NCBI GenBank assembly: GCA_018238155.1
Contig: JABCTZ010000022.1
Location: forward strand, 1-64,000
Reading direction: 5' to 3'
Length of the DNA: 64,000 nucleotides
Source: Candidatus Heimdallarchaeota archaeon
GTDB taxonomy: Archaea; Asgardarchaeota; Heimdallarchaeia; JABLTI01
The notes below the pieces were generated by a model that worked only from the letters and a program-made list of their open reading frames with translations, had not been told where the DNA came from and made no database searches. The stretch's first letter is position 1; each line of letters starts with the position of its first letter. The translations under genes and the position numbers were made by a program. Positions 31,987 through 41,412 of this stretch are shown here, piece after piece.

Positions 31987-33648
31987 TTGAGTTACAAGGA
32001 AATTAAAGAGTTAATTACTCAGCTTAATTCTCATTCTTGGTCAAGTAAAAGAGAAGATGCTGCTTGGGAACTAGGAGAATATAAAAAAGAAGCACTCATA
32101 GCTGTTCCTAGTTTAATAGAAGCTTTAAAAGACAAATCAAGTGATGTTCAATTTTATGCTGCTGAAGCATTAGGAAAAATAGGTTCAGAGAAAGGGCTAA
32201 AACCTCTACAGAAGCTTATTTTTGAAGAAGAATACAATATGGTTTTACAAACTCAATGTTTACTTTCTATTGCTATGATTAGAACTGATAAAGCAAGAGA
32301 TTTTTTGATGAGCATAATAAGAAATACTGATTATTGCCCAGTTTTAAGGAGCGATGCTACAATAGCTTTGGGAAGGATGCGCTCAAAAGTTAAAAATGAA
32401 AGGTTAAAACTAATTAAAATTTTTAATATCGAAGAAGAAGATTTGGTAAAAGAAGAAATAATTACAACTATTGGAAAAAGCTGTACTAGAGATAAAAGAG
32501 TAATTAATTTTTTGATTGAAATCATTCTAAATTCGAACCTAAGATGGCAATTTAGAAATAGAGCTGTTGAAGCACTTGGTAGACTATATGCAATAAATGC
32601 ATATAAAGAAATATGTCAGGTGCTTGTTTTTGATCAAAGCGATTATGCTCGAAATACCGCAGCTAAAACAATTAAACGATTGAGTCTACACTTCTGGGAG
32701 AAGCATGATGATATAGTTCTTAAATTAATTTTAAGCACTTTTCTAGCTTATGCATTAGAAGCTACTAAATTAGAAAAAAGTAACCTTGTATTTAACCAAC
32801 TCGAGAAAACAATTACTAAATTTGCAGAAAGATTGGATGACGAAACTTTTGAAGAATTAGATGAAATTACCAAGAATATTTTGGATGAAGTAAATGAATT
32901 AACAGAAGAAGATTTGAATGAAATATTATCAATATATTTTGAATTAGATGAGATACCTGAAGAAGATGTTTATGACGAACAAGATGATAATACTGACTAT
33001 GATGACCTCGAGATAGAGAGAAAAATCATCACTAATAAATTTCCAATTAAAGTACTATTCTTAGGAGCTGCTCCGAGTGATCAAAATAATTTATATCATA
33101 AGAGGGAACTAAATTTAATTAAAAACCGTATACAATCAAAACCTGGTTTTCTAATTCTCCCTAAATTTGGAGTCTCCATTGGAGAATTCATTAATATTCT
33201 TCAAAATGAACTACCAATAATTCTACATTTCTCTGCTCATGGTTCATATGGTGAATTAATACTAGAGGATGAAGAAACAAGACAATCGGATAGCATTTCT
33301 ATAAATAAAATTGCTTCTGTAATAAAAGTCCACAATCAAAAGAAATCAGAAAATAGAATTTCTATTGTTGTTTTTAGCTCATGTGATTCAGATTTTGATG
33401 CAACAGAAATAGCTAATCATGTAGATTGTGTAGTGACAATGACCGATTCCATTAAAATTGTTGATGCAAATAATTTTGCAGTTGGTTTTTATGAATCAAT
33501 CTGTAATGGCGAAGATATTGAATCAGCATTTAAAATTGGACTAGCATTGATAGATGAGGATGAAAAACCTATACCGAAATTATTGCCTGAAAACAAAGAC
33601 TTTGGTCTAGTACATCTTGTTGATAAAGAAGATGTTAATGGGATTTAA
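31987..33648 (+). CDS. HEAT-repeat CHAT (caspase-like) protease
   Basis: A 553-residue protein. Residues 1-260 are HEAT/PBS-lyase type helical repeats (VPSLIEALKDKSSDVQFYAA, then EALGKIGSEKGLKPLQKLI). A very acidic linker follows near 280-345. From about 350 there is a clan CD caspase-like CHAT domain: KVLFLGAAPSDQNNL, His418 in ILHFSAHGSYGEL and Cys466 in VVFSSCDSDF. CHAT proteases are activated by partner modules in several microbial immune systems, and the helical repeats would be the sensor. It starts with TTG at 31987. There is no obvious partner gene next to it. It lies inside the defence-rich insertion. Confidence 0.8.
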   Translation: MSYKEIKELITQLNSHSWSSKREDAAWELGEYKKEALIAVPSLIEALKDKSSDVQFYAAEALGKIGSEKGLKPLQKLIFEEEYNMVLQTQCLLSIAMIRTDKARDFLMSIIRNTDYCPVLRSDATIALGRMRSKVKNERLKLIKIFNIEEEDLVKEEIITTIGKSCTRDKRVINFLIEIILNSNLRWQFRNRAVEALGRLYAINAYKEICQVLVFDQSDYARNTAAKTIKRLSLHFWEKHDDIVLKLILSTFLAYALEATKLEKSNLVFNQLEKTITKFAERLDDETFEELDEITKNILDEVNELTEEDLNEILSIYFELDEIPEEDVYDEQDDNTDYDDLEIERKIITNKFPIKVLFLGAAPSDQNNLYHKRELNLIKNRIQSKPGFLILPKFGVSIGEFINILQNELPIILHFSAHGSYGELILEDEETRQSDSISINKIASVIKVHNQKKSENRISIVVFSSCDSDFDATEIANHVDCVVTMTDSIKIVDANNFAVGFYESICNGEDIESAFKIGLALIDEDEKPIPKLLPENKDFGLVHLVDKEDVNGI

Positions 33649-33772
33649 AAAAAATTAACCCATGCTCCAAATAGGATCTATTAGTCATCAAAAAAAGTAT
33701 TAGTTCAACTAAATTTTACAAAGGAAAATTAGAAGTTTATTAAGGTAAAAAACTACAATAATATGGTTAATT

Positions 33773-35140
33773 ATGACTCAACCATTAAACTGGAAGACAG
33801 ACGCATTATTACGAGAAGATACTCTAAATACCCTCCTAGAGAATGGTGAGACTAAGGATGAAAAAGAACGACTGAATGATCAACCCCTGGCGAATTTTTA
33901 CGGAATACTCATAAAAAAGCTAGAGTTTAGCCAAAATAACACTCTCCTTACAACTGCTAGAATCCTCCCACGAATGCCATATCTGCCTTTGAATCACTAT
34001 CCCTTCCTTAAAGAAGAATTAACAGACCATAATTGGCTAATAGCTGAAAAGGTTCGAGACTATTTCTATGGGTCAGCAATGATGGATAATTCGATTAGGG
34101 GTTGGAAGCAGAGGATAGATCGCTATGTGGAGAAAGGAGCTATCCCCTTACCAATGCTACGAGGAGATGAAACGCTCTGGCAACAACTGATAGAGCAAGT
34201 ATTACAAAAACAACAGATAACCATACAATCAGCAAAAGGAGAAAGGTCGATCATACCACTAGCGCTGAGAGAAAAGCTGGTCTACCTCCTTGGAATAATA
34301 GATGGGGACGGACACCTGTCAAAACACCAAGTGCATATCGTGGACTATTCGAAGAAACAGATAGAACAGCTGCAAAGTTTCTTTCAAGAACTGTTCGGGA
34401 TTACAGGAGACATCCGGAAGGGAAACAATGGAAACTATTACATCCTCCTAGTCAATGGGAAATGGATCGTCCGACTAGTTAGTTTCATTACCGGACACAC
34501 CCTCGGACGAAAATATGAGTCCCTACGGGAACCGCTCATCTTGCAAAGACCACCTTTCCAGCACATCCGAGGTGCCTATTGGCGAGGGATGTTTGATGCG
34601 GATGCGAGCTATAAACAAGCATTGGTTTTTTGTACAATCTCCGAAAAATTGGCAGATGATTTAAATAAATATCTGATTTCGTTAGGGGTTAATTGTGTGA
34701 AAAATGAAAATATCCATGGTTATACCATTTATGTCAATGCTGATTCCAGACAGATTGTTTATGATATAGTTAGTAGCTGGCATCCAGAAAAACTAGTAGA
34801 GTTTCAACAATTAGTGACTAGAAATTGGTACGGATCACTTTCTCTTTTTCATGGTCTTCAATTTGAAAATATGATTGATTCAGATTACTTTAACTTTTGT
34901 AAGCTTCCAGGAAGAATCAGACTTATTAATGGAGGAAAAGTAATTAAAAAATTACGGGAACAAATGTGTTGGACACAAAATGAATTAGCTGATGAATTAG
35001 CAGTCAGTTTGTCATCAATAAGTAAGTATGAGCAACTAAAGATAAATCCGAGAATGGCTTTGTTAACAAAGCTTTTTACTATTTGTGGAATCCTTTCTGC
35101 ATTGGAAAGAATGCGATACTTTGAAAGAAATAGTTTGTAG
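33773..35140 (+). CDS. LAGLIDADG homing endonuclease with C-terminal HTH
   Basis: A 455-residue protein with two LAGLIDADG motifs, LVYLLGIIDGDGHL near residue 172 and YWRGMFDADASY near residue 270, giving a monomeric endonuclease fold. The N-terminal 150 residues are unassigned. A C-terminal XRE-type helix-turn-helix is clear at residues about 392-440 (MCWTQNELADELAVSLSSIS). It is free-standing, not within an intein or intron. The stop is TAG at 35138-35140, after which the same frame stays open for another 81 codons. Such fusions of LAGLIDADG with HTH occur in archaeal mobile DNA. Confidence 0.8.
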   Translation: MTQPLNWKTDALLREDTLNTLLENGETKDEKERLNDQPLANFYGILIKKLEFSQNNTLLTTARILPRMPYLPLNHYPFLKEELTDHNWLIAEKVRDYFYGSAMMDNSIRGWKQRIDRYVEKGAIPLPMLRGDETLWQQLIEQVLQKQQITIQSAKGERSIIPLALREKLVYLLGIIDGDGHLSKHQVHIVDYSKKQIEQLQSFFQELFGITGDIRKGNNGNYYILLVNGKWIVRLVSFITGHTLGRKYESLREPLILQRPPFQHIRGAYWRGMFDADASYKQALVFCTISEKLADDLNKYLISLGVNCVKNENIHGYTIYVNADSRQIVYDIVSSWHPEKLVEFQQLVTRNWYGSLSLFHGLQFENMIDSDYFNFCKLPGRIRLINGGKVIKKLREQMCWTQNELADELAVSLSSISKYEQLKINPRMALLTKLFTICGILSALERMRYFERNSL

Positions 35141-35386
35141 CATTTTACTTTTCAAAAAAAAGCTGCTAGATTACCTTATCAAGCCTCTACAGAGGTTTAT
35201 GAAGTAATGGCTTTTGTGCACCCTCGAGCAAATAATATTGTTGTTTCATTATCAAACAAAAAAGAAATTGATCAATTAATTATGACTCACTTCAACGTTA
35301 CATTTCCAAAAGATACTAATTATTTGAAAAATTTGACTCTTAATTCTTTCTTAATGACTTTTGGCCATTACTCTTCACGCAGATAG
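35141..35386 (+). other. Open in-frame continuation beyond the endonuclease TAG
   Basis: After the TAG at 35138-35140 the same frame runs 81 more codons to TAG at 35384-35386. The encoded sequence looks protein-like (VYEVMAFVHPRANNIVVSL, then MTHFNVTFPKDTNYLKNL). It fits a C-terminal domain cut off by a nonsense codon, or a coincidental open frame. No separate start codon with a ribosome binding site is seen. Confidence 0.4.
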
Positions 35387-35391
35387 TTTTG

Positions 35392-35688
35392 TTAATCCTT
35401 TTCATTGAAAAGATCATTTTTTATTGCTAGTATATGTTGCGAGACTTTTTTACCAAGAATAGTTAATGTGATAATCCTTTGATTGTAGTTTTTCTCTCTT
35501 TTATCAGTAACTAAGCCATTTAGTACTAAACACATTATTCCATTGCTTATAGCAAGTTGACCAATTGAGGGTATTTCTTTTATAATTTGGGAAATATTCA
35601 GACCTTTTTCTTTAGTTAATAAAAGGATTAGAATTGCTGGAACTCCTTTTGTTGATATACAGCTAAGTACTTCTTGCCATGTTGTCAT
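35392..35688 (-). CDS. Winged-helix transcriptional regulator-like protein, 98 aa
   Basis: A single winged helix-turn-helix domain: VPAILILLLTKEKGLNISQI, the recognition helix region SIGQLAISNGIMCLVLNGLV, and the wing TDKREKNYNQRIITLTILGK. It resembles small PadR/ArsR-like archaeal regulators. It is divergent from the large nuclease gene starting 61 bases away and may control it. No ligand-binding or metal site is visible. Confidence 0.7.
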   Translation of the reverse strand: MTTWQEVLSCISTKGVPAILILLLTKEKGLNISQIIKEIPSIGQLAISNGIMCLVLNGLVTDKREKNYNQRIITLTILGKKVSQHILAIKNDLFNEKD

Positions 35689-35748
35689 TTAGATCTTCCT
35701 GTTCTTTAATTAAACATCTAAATCCCCCTTAATAAAGTCGCTGTCAAG

Positions 35749-38430
35749 ATGTTTCTGACTTTTACAAAAGTCAAGGAGTTTATATACTCCAAGAGATACT
35801 ATTTTATGATAAAAATGGTTAGTCTCTTAAAAAATCGTACAGAACCCTGTAGTAATCAAACAATTGAAGAAAAGAAACTTGAAGGAAGCTCCAAAGTGGA
35901 CTTTTCTAAAGGAGCATCAATTACAATAAGCATAACAAGTACTGGTTATATAATTATCAATTCAGCAATAAATTCATCGGGAACAATACAGTCTAAGCGA
36001 TTAAGCCAACTTCTTGATTTGTCATCATTTTATGGAGACTACTACAAAATAAAAGCACGTTTAACAAATTTGAGTAATGAACAAGATCAAGAAACAATAG
36101 ACATTAAATTACGAGAAATTATTAAACAATCTCGAGGCAAAAAGCGACCAACGATAGCTATCACAGGGAAGAGAATTTTTCAAGCACAGTCAAAAAGCAT
36201 TGCTTTAGAGTTTAAACCAACGACTGAAATTCAATCACAACTTTTTAAATGGATTTTCAAAATAGGTTCATTAGGCTATGATCTTAGTAAGTTAGACTCT
36301 TTTCTTAGTTATCAAAACAAATATTTAACGTTACAAACAAAAGTGGACTTTATCCAAAAATTTTATCTCTTTTTAAAGAACAAGTCTTCCATCAAACCTC
36401 TAATAATCGTCCCTTCAGTAAAAAAAGAAAACTATTCTATAGAATTCTATGATTGTCCATGGTTGAGTTTTGCGTTTAGTGTTGGTGAGAGTATATCACG
36501 GTACATCTCTATTCCAAAGCTTGTTAGCGAGTTTCTCCCTGAAAAAAATCTTTACCAAGCGATTATTAGAGATGAGAAATTAGGTATAGTTAAAATTCGT
36601 CGAAATAAAAAGCAAATGGTTTTTAATGCTCCAACAAAAATAGCTACTGGAAATAAGATCTACCTTTTAACCACTCACTCTACAAACACTCTCTATCAAC
36701 ATTTTGTGCAATTTATACAACAGGGTGGTGACTATCGAACTTTTCTAGCTTATATCTCTTATAGAAACATCATGGAAAATGACAAGGATTTACTAGAAAA
36801 TCATTCAAATATAATTTCTCAAGTATTTACTGATATCTTCAACTCAAAAACAATAATCCCCTTCCGTGAATGTTTTGCTAAAAGTAATCCACACGCAAAT
36901 CAGTCGTTCCATTATTTCCTTCAGCGATTGTTCCATTCTGTCCAAAAACGAAACACTTCGGAAGAAGCTTTTTTCTTTTTTCCAGAAGCCTTAATTATCA
37001 ATCACAGTGGTTCCTCCCAAAAAGTAGTTGATTGGTTAATGATTCATTACAAACGACACTTTTTTATTAGAACACACGTGATTGAATTAAAAAGCTCAAA
37101 TAGTAATGAACAAACTCGCTTTTTACAATCAGCAATAGCAGAATATGCTGTTCTCCAAAGTAAGTTCCCTTCTTTACATTCAGGCTTTATTATCGTCAGC
37201 TGGTTATTGGACAAAGATAAATGGGATTTGTATGCTCAAAAATTTTCAATAAAGTTACTTGATTCAGCAGATATTTATCAAGCAATCATAAACCAACAAA
37301 TCAATTCATTTTTTCCCCTTGAAGATACTGGCATTCTTCCTCAATCAACTCTTACACCAGCAGAAATTGTTGACCAATGGATTGCTTCCGGTATCATCAA
37401 AAAATGCGAACTCGATTCATATGTTTTTCAAACTGCTATTCAAACCCAACATTTGTTAAACCTTTTGAGCTATTTAGCTATTACTGTGAATAATCCCAGT
37501 TCGGAATTGTACAGGAAAAAATACATTACATTATCTACTCCAGCTAAATTATCACTGTTACATTCTTCACTTCAACAAAGCACTATACTTATCCTTCAAG
37601 AGGAATTATCCCATTGCACTGCTCGTTTAAAACAATTGACTCAATTATCTGGTTTTCCTTCTAATGACTCCCAAAAGCATTCCCATTCCAAAGTTTGTGA
37701 TCGTCGAAGAGACACCACAAATATTACATATTTACAACGTATTAAACATGAGCTTCAAAAATTAATCTCATGTGAACCTTACTGGCGAGACCATTTCCGT
37801 CCTGTTTGTATAAAAATGCTTTTTGATGATAACAATCTAGGTTACGAATTTGAAGAATTCGTCGCGCAATATTTCTCACAGAACAACTATGTTACTATCC
37901 AACACGCTTCAGTTATGGTTGGTAATTATCCTCGAGAAATAGATTTACTAGCTTTTGGACAAAAGGCTGATTTGTCTGTGGAGCGAATGGTAATCTCTTG
38001 TTCAGATAATTCTCACTATGAGTCAAAATTTAGCTATGCAAAAAAGACTATTCTTTCTCGATTGAATGAAGTAGAACAATTTAAGAGAATTTGTTCATTT
38101 ACGAAGTGTTATCTCTTTGTGCGAGTTGCCAATAAAGTTCAACAGCAAGTGGTGGAAGAGTGGACAAAAGAGAGTGAAGAAGTAACAGTAGTAATAGTCA
38201 TAAAAGATGAAATAGTAAACAGTGAGGAAATCTTAAAGAAATGTCATAGGGAGGTCTCTTTCGAATCTATATATATAGTAAGACTATTTTTCGGAGGATT
38301 TATTTTATATGTTTACAGAAAAGTATCCATTAAGATAGAGACTATCGAAAAGAAAAAAGAAGAGAAAAAAGACTCACAAAAGAGTCTTTACAGATATTAT
38401 TTACGGCTACCATTGTTGATAACTGCTTGA
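35749..38430 (+). CDS. Large PD-(D/E)xK nuclease-like protein, 893 aa
   Basis: The middle contains a restriction-nuclease core: Asp428 in KVVDWLMIHY, then Glu446 and Lys448 in HVIELKSSN, matching D-x17-ExK. A second Mrr-like fold is near the C-terminus (GYEFEEFVAQYFSQNNY, then PREIDLLAFG with Asp732 and VISCSDN), where the expected Lys is replaced by Ser, so that copy may be inactive. The rest is unassigned. The start may be an internal Met (MIKMVSLL). The last about 20 codons run through the ppdK terminator and into antisense of the ppdK end, so the natural stop seems to have been lost at an integration junction. Confidence 0.75.
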   Translation: MFLTFTKVKEFIYSKRYYFMIKMVSLLKNRTEPCSNQTIEEKKLEGSSKVDFSKGASITISITSTGYIIINSAINSSGTIQSKRLSQLLDLSSFYGDYYKIKARLTNLSNEQDQETIDIKLREIIKQSRGKKRPTIAITGKRIFQAQSKSIALEFKPTTEIQSQLFKWIFKIGSLGYDLSKLDSFLSYQNKYLTLQTKVDFIQKFYLFLKNKSSIKPLIIVPSVKKENYSIEFYDCPWLSFAFSVGESISRYISIPKLVSEFLPEKNLYQAIIRDEKLGIVKIRRNKKQMVFNAPTKIATGNKIYLLTTHSTNTLYQHFVQFIQQGGDYRTFLAYISYRNIMENDKDLLENHSNIISQVFTDIFNSKTIIPFRECFAKSNPHANQSFHYFLQRLFHSVQKRNTSEEAFFFFPEALIINHSGSSQKVVDWLMIHYKRHFFIRTHVIELKSSNSNEQTRFLQSAIAEYAVLQSKFPSLHSGFIIVSWLLDKDKWDLYAQKFSIKLLDSADIYQAIINQQINSFFPLEDTGILPQSTLTPAEIVDQWIASGIIKKCELDSYVFQTAIQTQHLLNLLSYLAITVNNPSSELYRKKYITLSTPAKLSLLHSSLQQSTILILQEELSHCTARLKQLTQLSGFPSNDSQKHSHSKVCDRRRDTTNITYLQRIKHELQKLISCEPYWRDHFRPVCIKMLFDDNNLGYEFEEFVAQYFSQNNYVTIQHASVMVGNYPREIDLLAFGQKADLSVERMVISCSDNSHYESKFSYAKKTILSRLNEVEQFKRICSFTKCYLFVRVANKVQQQVVEEWTKESEEVTVVIVIKDEIVNSEEILKKCHREVSFESIYIVRLFFGGFILYVYRKVSIKIETIEKKKEEKKDSQKSLYRYYLRLPLLITA
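38368..38389 (-). terminator. ppdK terminator hairpin
   Basis: AAAGACTC and GAGTCTTT form an 8-bp stem with a 6-base loop, followed on the minus strand by a run of T. It lies 8 bases beyond the ppdK stop. An identical hairpin is at 18170-18191 beside ppdK fragment 1. The plus-strand nuclease gene reads through it. Confidence 0.7.
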
Positions 38431-41099
38431 GCAGCAGCTAATCGAGCAACGGGAACTCGTAGAGGAGAGCAGGAAACATAGTCTAAGTTGGATCGATAGC
38501 AGAAATCAATGGATTTAGGATCACCGCCATGCTCACCGCATATACCAAACTCAATATCAGGATTGACAGACTTAGCACTAGAACAAGACATAGCGAGGAG
38601 CTTACCAACACCTGCTTGATCAATAGTAACAAATGGATCTTCGTCAAAAATACCCAACTCAATATAGAGAGGAATGAATTTACCAGCATCATCTCTTGAA
38701 AAGCCAATCGAGGTCTGGGTTAAATCATTAGTTCCAGCCGATGCAAAGGAAATTCCCGCTTTAGCAAGTTCATCAGACAGGAGTGCAGCTCGTGGCAATT
38801 CTATCATTGTACCTACTTTGAATTTTTCTAGTATTACCTTTGTTTCTTTCTCTACGTCTGCTTTCACTTTCATGATCATGTCTCTGGCAATTTCGAATTC
38901 TTTTACGAAAGCTACCACTGGAATCATGATTTCAGGATAGACTGAGACACCTTCTTTCTGCACATTAGTAGCTGCTTCGAGAATGGCTCTTGCCTGCATT
39001 TCAATAAGTTCAGGAATGCCTAAACAAAGGCGTACACCACGGTAGCCAAGCATAGGATTTTGTTCGCGCAGTTTTATTAGCTCGGCAAGTAGCTTCACTT
39101 TTTCAGATTCTTTTGGTAGTTTTTCTTTCCAGATTTCTTCTCTTAGTTCGATTTCATTTGGTAAGAATTCGTGTAGTGGTGGATCGATTAGCCTGATTAT
39201 TACCGGGAATCCTTTTGCTTCTCTGAATATCCCTTCAAAGTCTTCTCTTTGGAATGGTAGTAGGTCGAAGACATGTTTTCTTCTTTCTTCTGGGTTGTCT
39301 CTTGCGAGGATCATTTTTTGAACTATTGGCAGTCTATCTTTTTCCATGAACATATGTTCTGTTCTTGTTAGCCCAATTCCTAGTGCTCCGTAATCGATTG
39401 CTACTTTTGTTTGATCTGGTGTATCAGCGTTTGCTCTTACATGGAATCCTTTTCCTTCTTTCAGTGCTATTTCGTCTGCCCATTTTAGTATTGTTTTCAT
39501 TTCTTCGGACAATTTAGATTTCTTTAGCGGTAGTTTTCCTATGTAAGCTAAAGCATCAAATCCGTCTAGTGTCATCCACTCTCCTTCTTTGATGGTTAGG
39601 CCATTCATTCCTTCTAGCGCTGTTTTTGTTATGTGTATTCCTGACACATCTCCTGCTCCTGCTATGCAAGTTGTTCCTATTTGTCTTGAAACTACTGCTG
39701 CGTGTGATGTCATTCCTCCGCGAGCGGTAATTATTCCTTCACTTGCTGCCATCCCATGGAAATCTTCTGGCGTTGTTTCTTCGCTTACGAGTATTATTTT
39801 GTTTCCTTTTTCTGCTTCCTCTTTTGCTCTATCTGCAGTGAACATTGCTATTCCTGCTGCTGCTCCTGGGCTTGCCGGTAACCCTTTCGCCAATATTTTC
39901 GTTTGTACTTCTTTCCCATCGATCATAACTGTTTTTTCTTTTGGATTTTTCCATTCTATTTGTGGGAATAGCGAATTTTCTACATCTCTTGGTGTTACTC
40001 TGCTTACTGCTGTTCTCTTGTCAATCATGCCTTCTTTCTCGAGGTCAAAAGCAATCTTTGCTGCAGCTATACCTGTTCTCTTTCCGGTTCTTGTTTGCAG
40101 AATGTAGAATACTCCTTGTTGAATTGTGAATTCAATGTCTTGAATATCAGCATAATGTTTCTCCAATTTTTCACATATTTCATCGAAGATTTTGTACATT
40201 TCAGGCATTTCATCTTTCAATTTTGAAATTGGGTTTGGTGTTCTAACCCCTGCAACGACGTCCTCTCCTTGTGCTTGAATGAGGTATTCACCGTATCTGA
40301 CATCCTTTCCATTGGCTGGGTCTCTTGTGAAAGCAACACCTGTTGCGCTTGTCTCTCCTAAATTACCATAAACCATTGTTTGAATGTTTACTGCTGTGCC
40401 AATATCGTGTGGAATTCCTTCGTGATTCCTATAATTGACTGCTCTTTGTGTGTTCCATGATGAGAATACAGCATGAATAGATGCTTCTAGTTGTTCCATT
40501 GGATCTTGTGGGAAATCTTCTCCCAGTGTGTCTTTGTATATTTTCTTGAATTCATTGACAAGTGTTTTTAGGTCATCCGTTGTTAGATCGACGTCTTCTT
40601 TGACTCCTTTCTTCTCTTTCATTTTATCGAGAGCTTCATCGAATTTCTTCTTGCCCACGCCTTTGACGACATCGCCAAACATCATAATGAATCGTCTATA
40701 AGAATCATAAGCAAATCGTTCATCTTCTGAAACTTTTGCTAATCCTTTTACAGCTTTATCATTTAAACCAAGGTTCAGAACGGTATCCATCATTCCAGGC
40801 ATGGATATTCTTGCACCACTTCTTACACTAACTAAGAGTGGGTCTTTTGGGTCACCTAATTTTTTACCCATTTGCTTTTCTAAGTATACTAAAGCTTTCT
40901 TAGTTTCATCCATCATACCCTTTGGAAAAGTATTCTTATTTTCTAGGTAAGCAATACATGTTTCTGTTGTAATCGTAAAACCAGGGGGTATTGGAATTCC
41001 TAAACCAGTCATTTCTGAAAGATTTGCACCTTTTCCTCCGAGAAGATTTTTCATTTCTTTTTTGCCTTCTTCAAAGGAGTAAACATATTTAGTAGCCAT
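38397..41099 (-). CDS. ppdK: Pyruvate, phosphate dikinase
   Basis: A full-length 900-residue PPDK, interconverting pyruvate, ATP and phosphate with PEP, AMP and pyrophosphate. Domains in order: N-terminal nucleotide-binding (GGKGANLSEM, VSVRSGARISMPGMMDTVLN), swivelling phospho-His domain (GGMTSHAAVVSRQ), and the C-terminal PEP/pyruvate TIM barrel (GIGLTRTEHMF, SAGTNDLTQT, FGICGEHGGDP with the catalytic Cys). A Shine-Dalgarno AGGAGA precedes the ATG. It is a central enzyme of gluconeogenic or glycolytic PEP metabolism. Its 3' end is the apparent target for the two insertions at 18.5-38.4 kb. Base use from about 39.2 to 40.6 kb (T-rich on plus) is that of an ordinary core gene. Confidence 0.97.
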   Translation of the reverse strand: MATKYVYSFEEGKKEMKNLLGGKGANLSEMTGLGIPIPPGFTITTETCIAYLENKNTFPKGMMDETKKALVYLEKQMGKKLGDPKDPLLVSVRSGARISMPGMMDTVLNLGLNDKAVKGLAKVSEDERFAYDSYRRFIMMFGDVVKGVGKKKFDEALDKMKEKKGVKEDVDLTTDDLKTLVNEFKKIYKDTLGEDFPQDPMEQLEASIHAVFSSWNTQRAVNYRNHEGIPHDIGTAVNIQTMVYGNLGETSATGVAFTRDPANGKDVRYGEYLIQAQGEDVVAGVRTPNPISKLKDEMPEMYKIFDEICEKLEKHYADIQDIEFTIQQGVFYILQTRTGKRTGIAAAKIAFDLEKEGMIDKRTAVSRVTPRDVENSLFPQIEWKNPKEKTVMIDGKEVQTKILAKGLPASPGAAAGIAMFTADRAKEEAEKGNKIILVSEETTPEDFHGMAASEGIITARGGMTSHAAVVSRQIGTTCIAGAGDVSGIHITKTALEGMNGLTIKEGEWMTLDGFDALAYIGKLPLKKSKLSEEMKTILKWADEIALKEGKGFHVRANADTPDQTKVAIDYGALGIGLTRTEHMFMEKDRLPIVQKMILARDNPEERRKHVFDLLPFQREDFEGIFREAKGFPVIIRLIDPPLHEFLPNEIELREEIWKEKLPKESEKVKLLAELIKLREQNPMLGYRGVRLCLGIPELIEMQARAILEAATNVQKEGVSVYPEIMIPVVAFVKEFEIARDMIMKVKADVEKETKVILEKFKVGTMIELPRAALLSDELAKAGISFASAGTNDLTQTSIGFSRDDAGKFIPLYIELGIFDEDPFVTIDQAGVGKLLAMSCSSAKSVNPDIEFGICGEHGGDPKSIDFCYRSNLDYVSCSPLRVPVARLAAAQAVINNGSRK

Positions 41100-41412
41100 T
41101 GTTTCAATTTCTCCTATTAGTATTATTCAATAGTATTTTTTTGGGGGTTCTTTTTGTTCTTTCTTATGTTAACTTTCTTTTCGTGACAACAGTTTTATTG
41201 CCCAAAAGTTTCCAAGCTAATTCCTTACTTATTTTATCTTGAATTAGTTGCAAGTCAGCTATTCGGCAAATTCACTGTGAATAAAAGATTTGTTATTTCA
41301 TTGTTTAATGCCTCTTTCAGTTTAGAAAGTGAATGTTTCTCCACTCTTTTTACTCTTAAAGGTAATTAATGTCCTAACTTTTTAAAAGTATTAATGAAGA
41401 GTATCTATCTAG
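41100..41412. other. Intergenic region between divergent ppdK and TIGR04076 genes
   Basis: About 310 bases, AT-rich, expected to contain the divergent promoters. No convincing RNA fold, repeat or small gene was found. Confidence 0.4.

Noticed and set aside
21800..38400. Terminal inverted repeats of a casposon-type element
   Set aside because: Comparing the two ends by eye gave no convincing inverted repeat; only TGGAGGA at the left edge recurs, at the other ppdK fragment.
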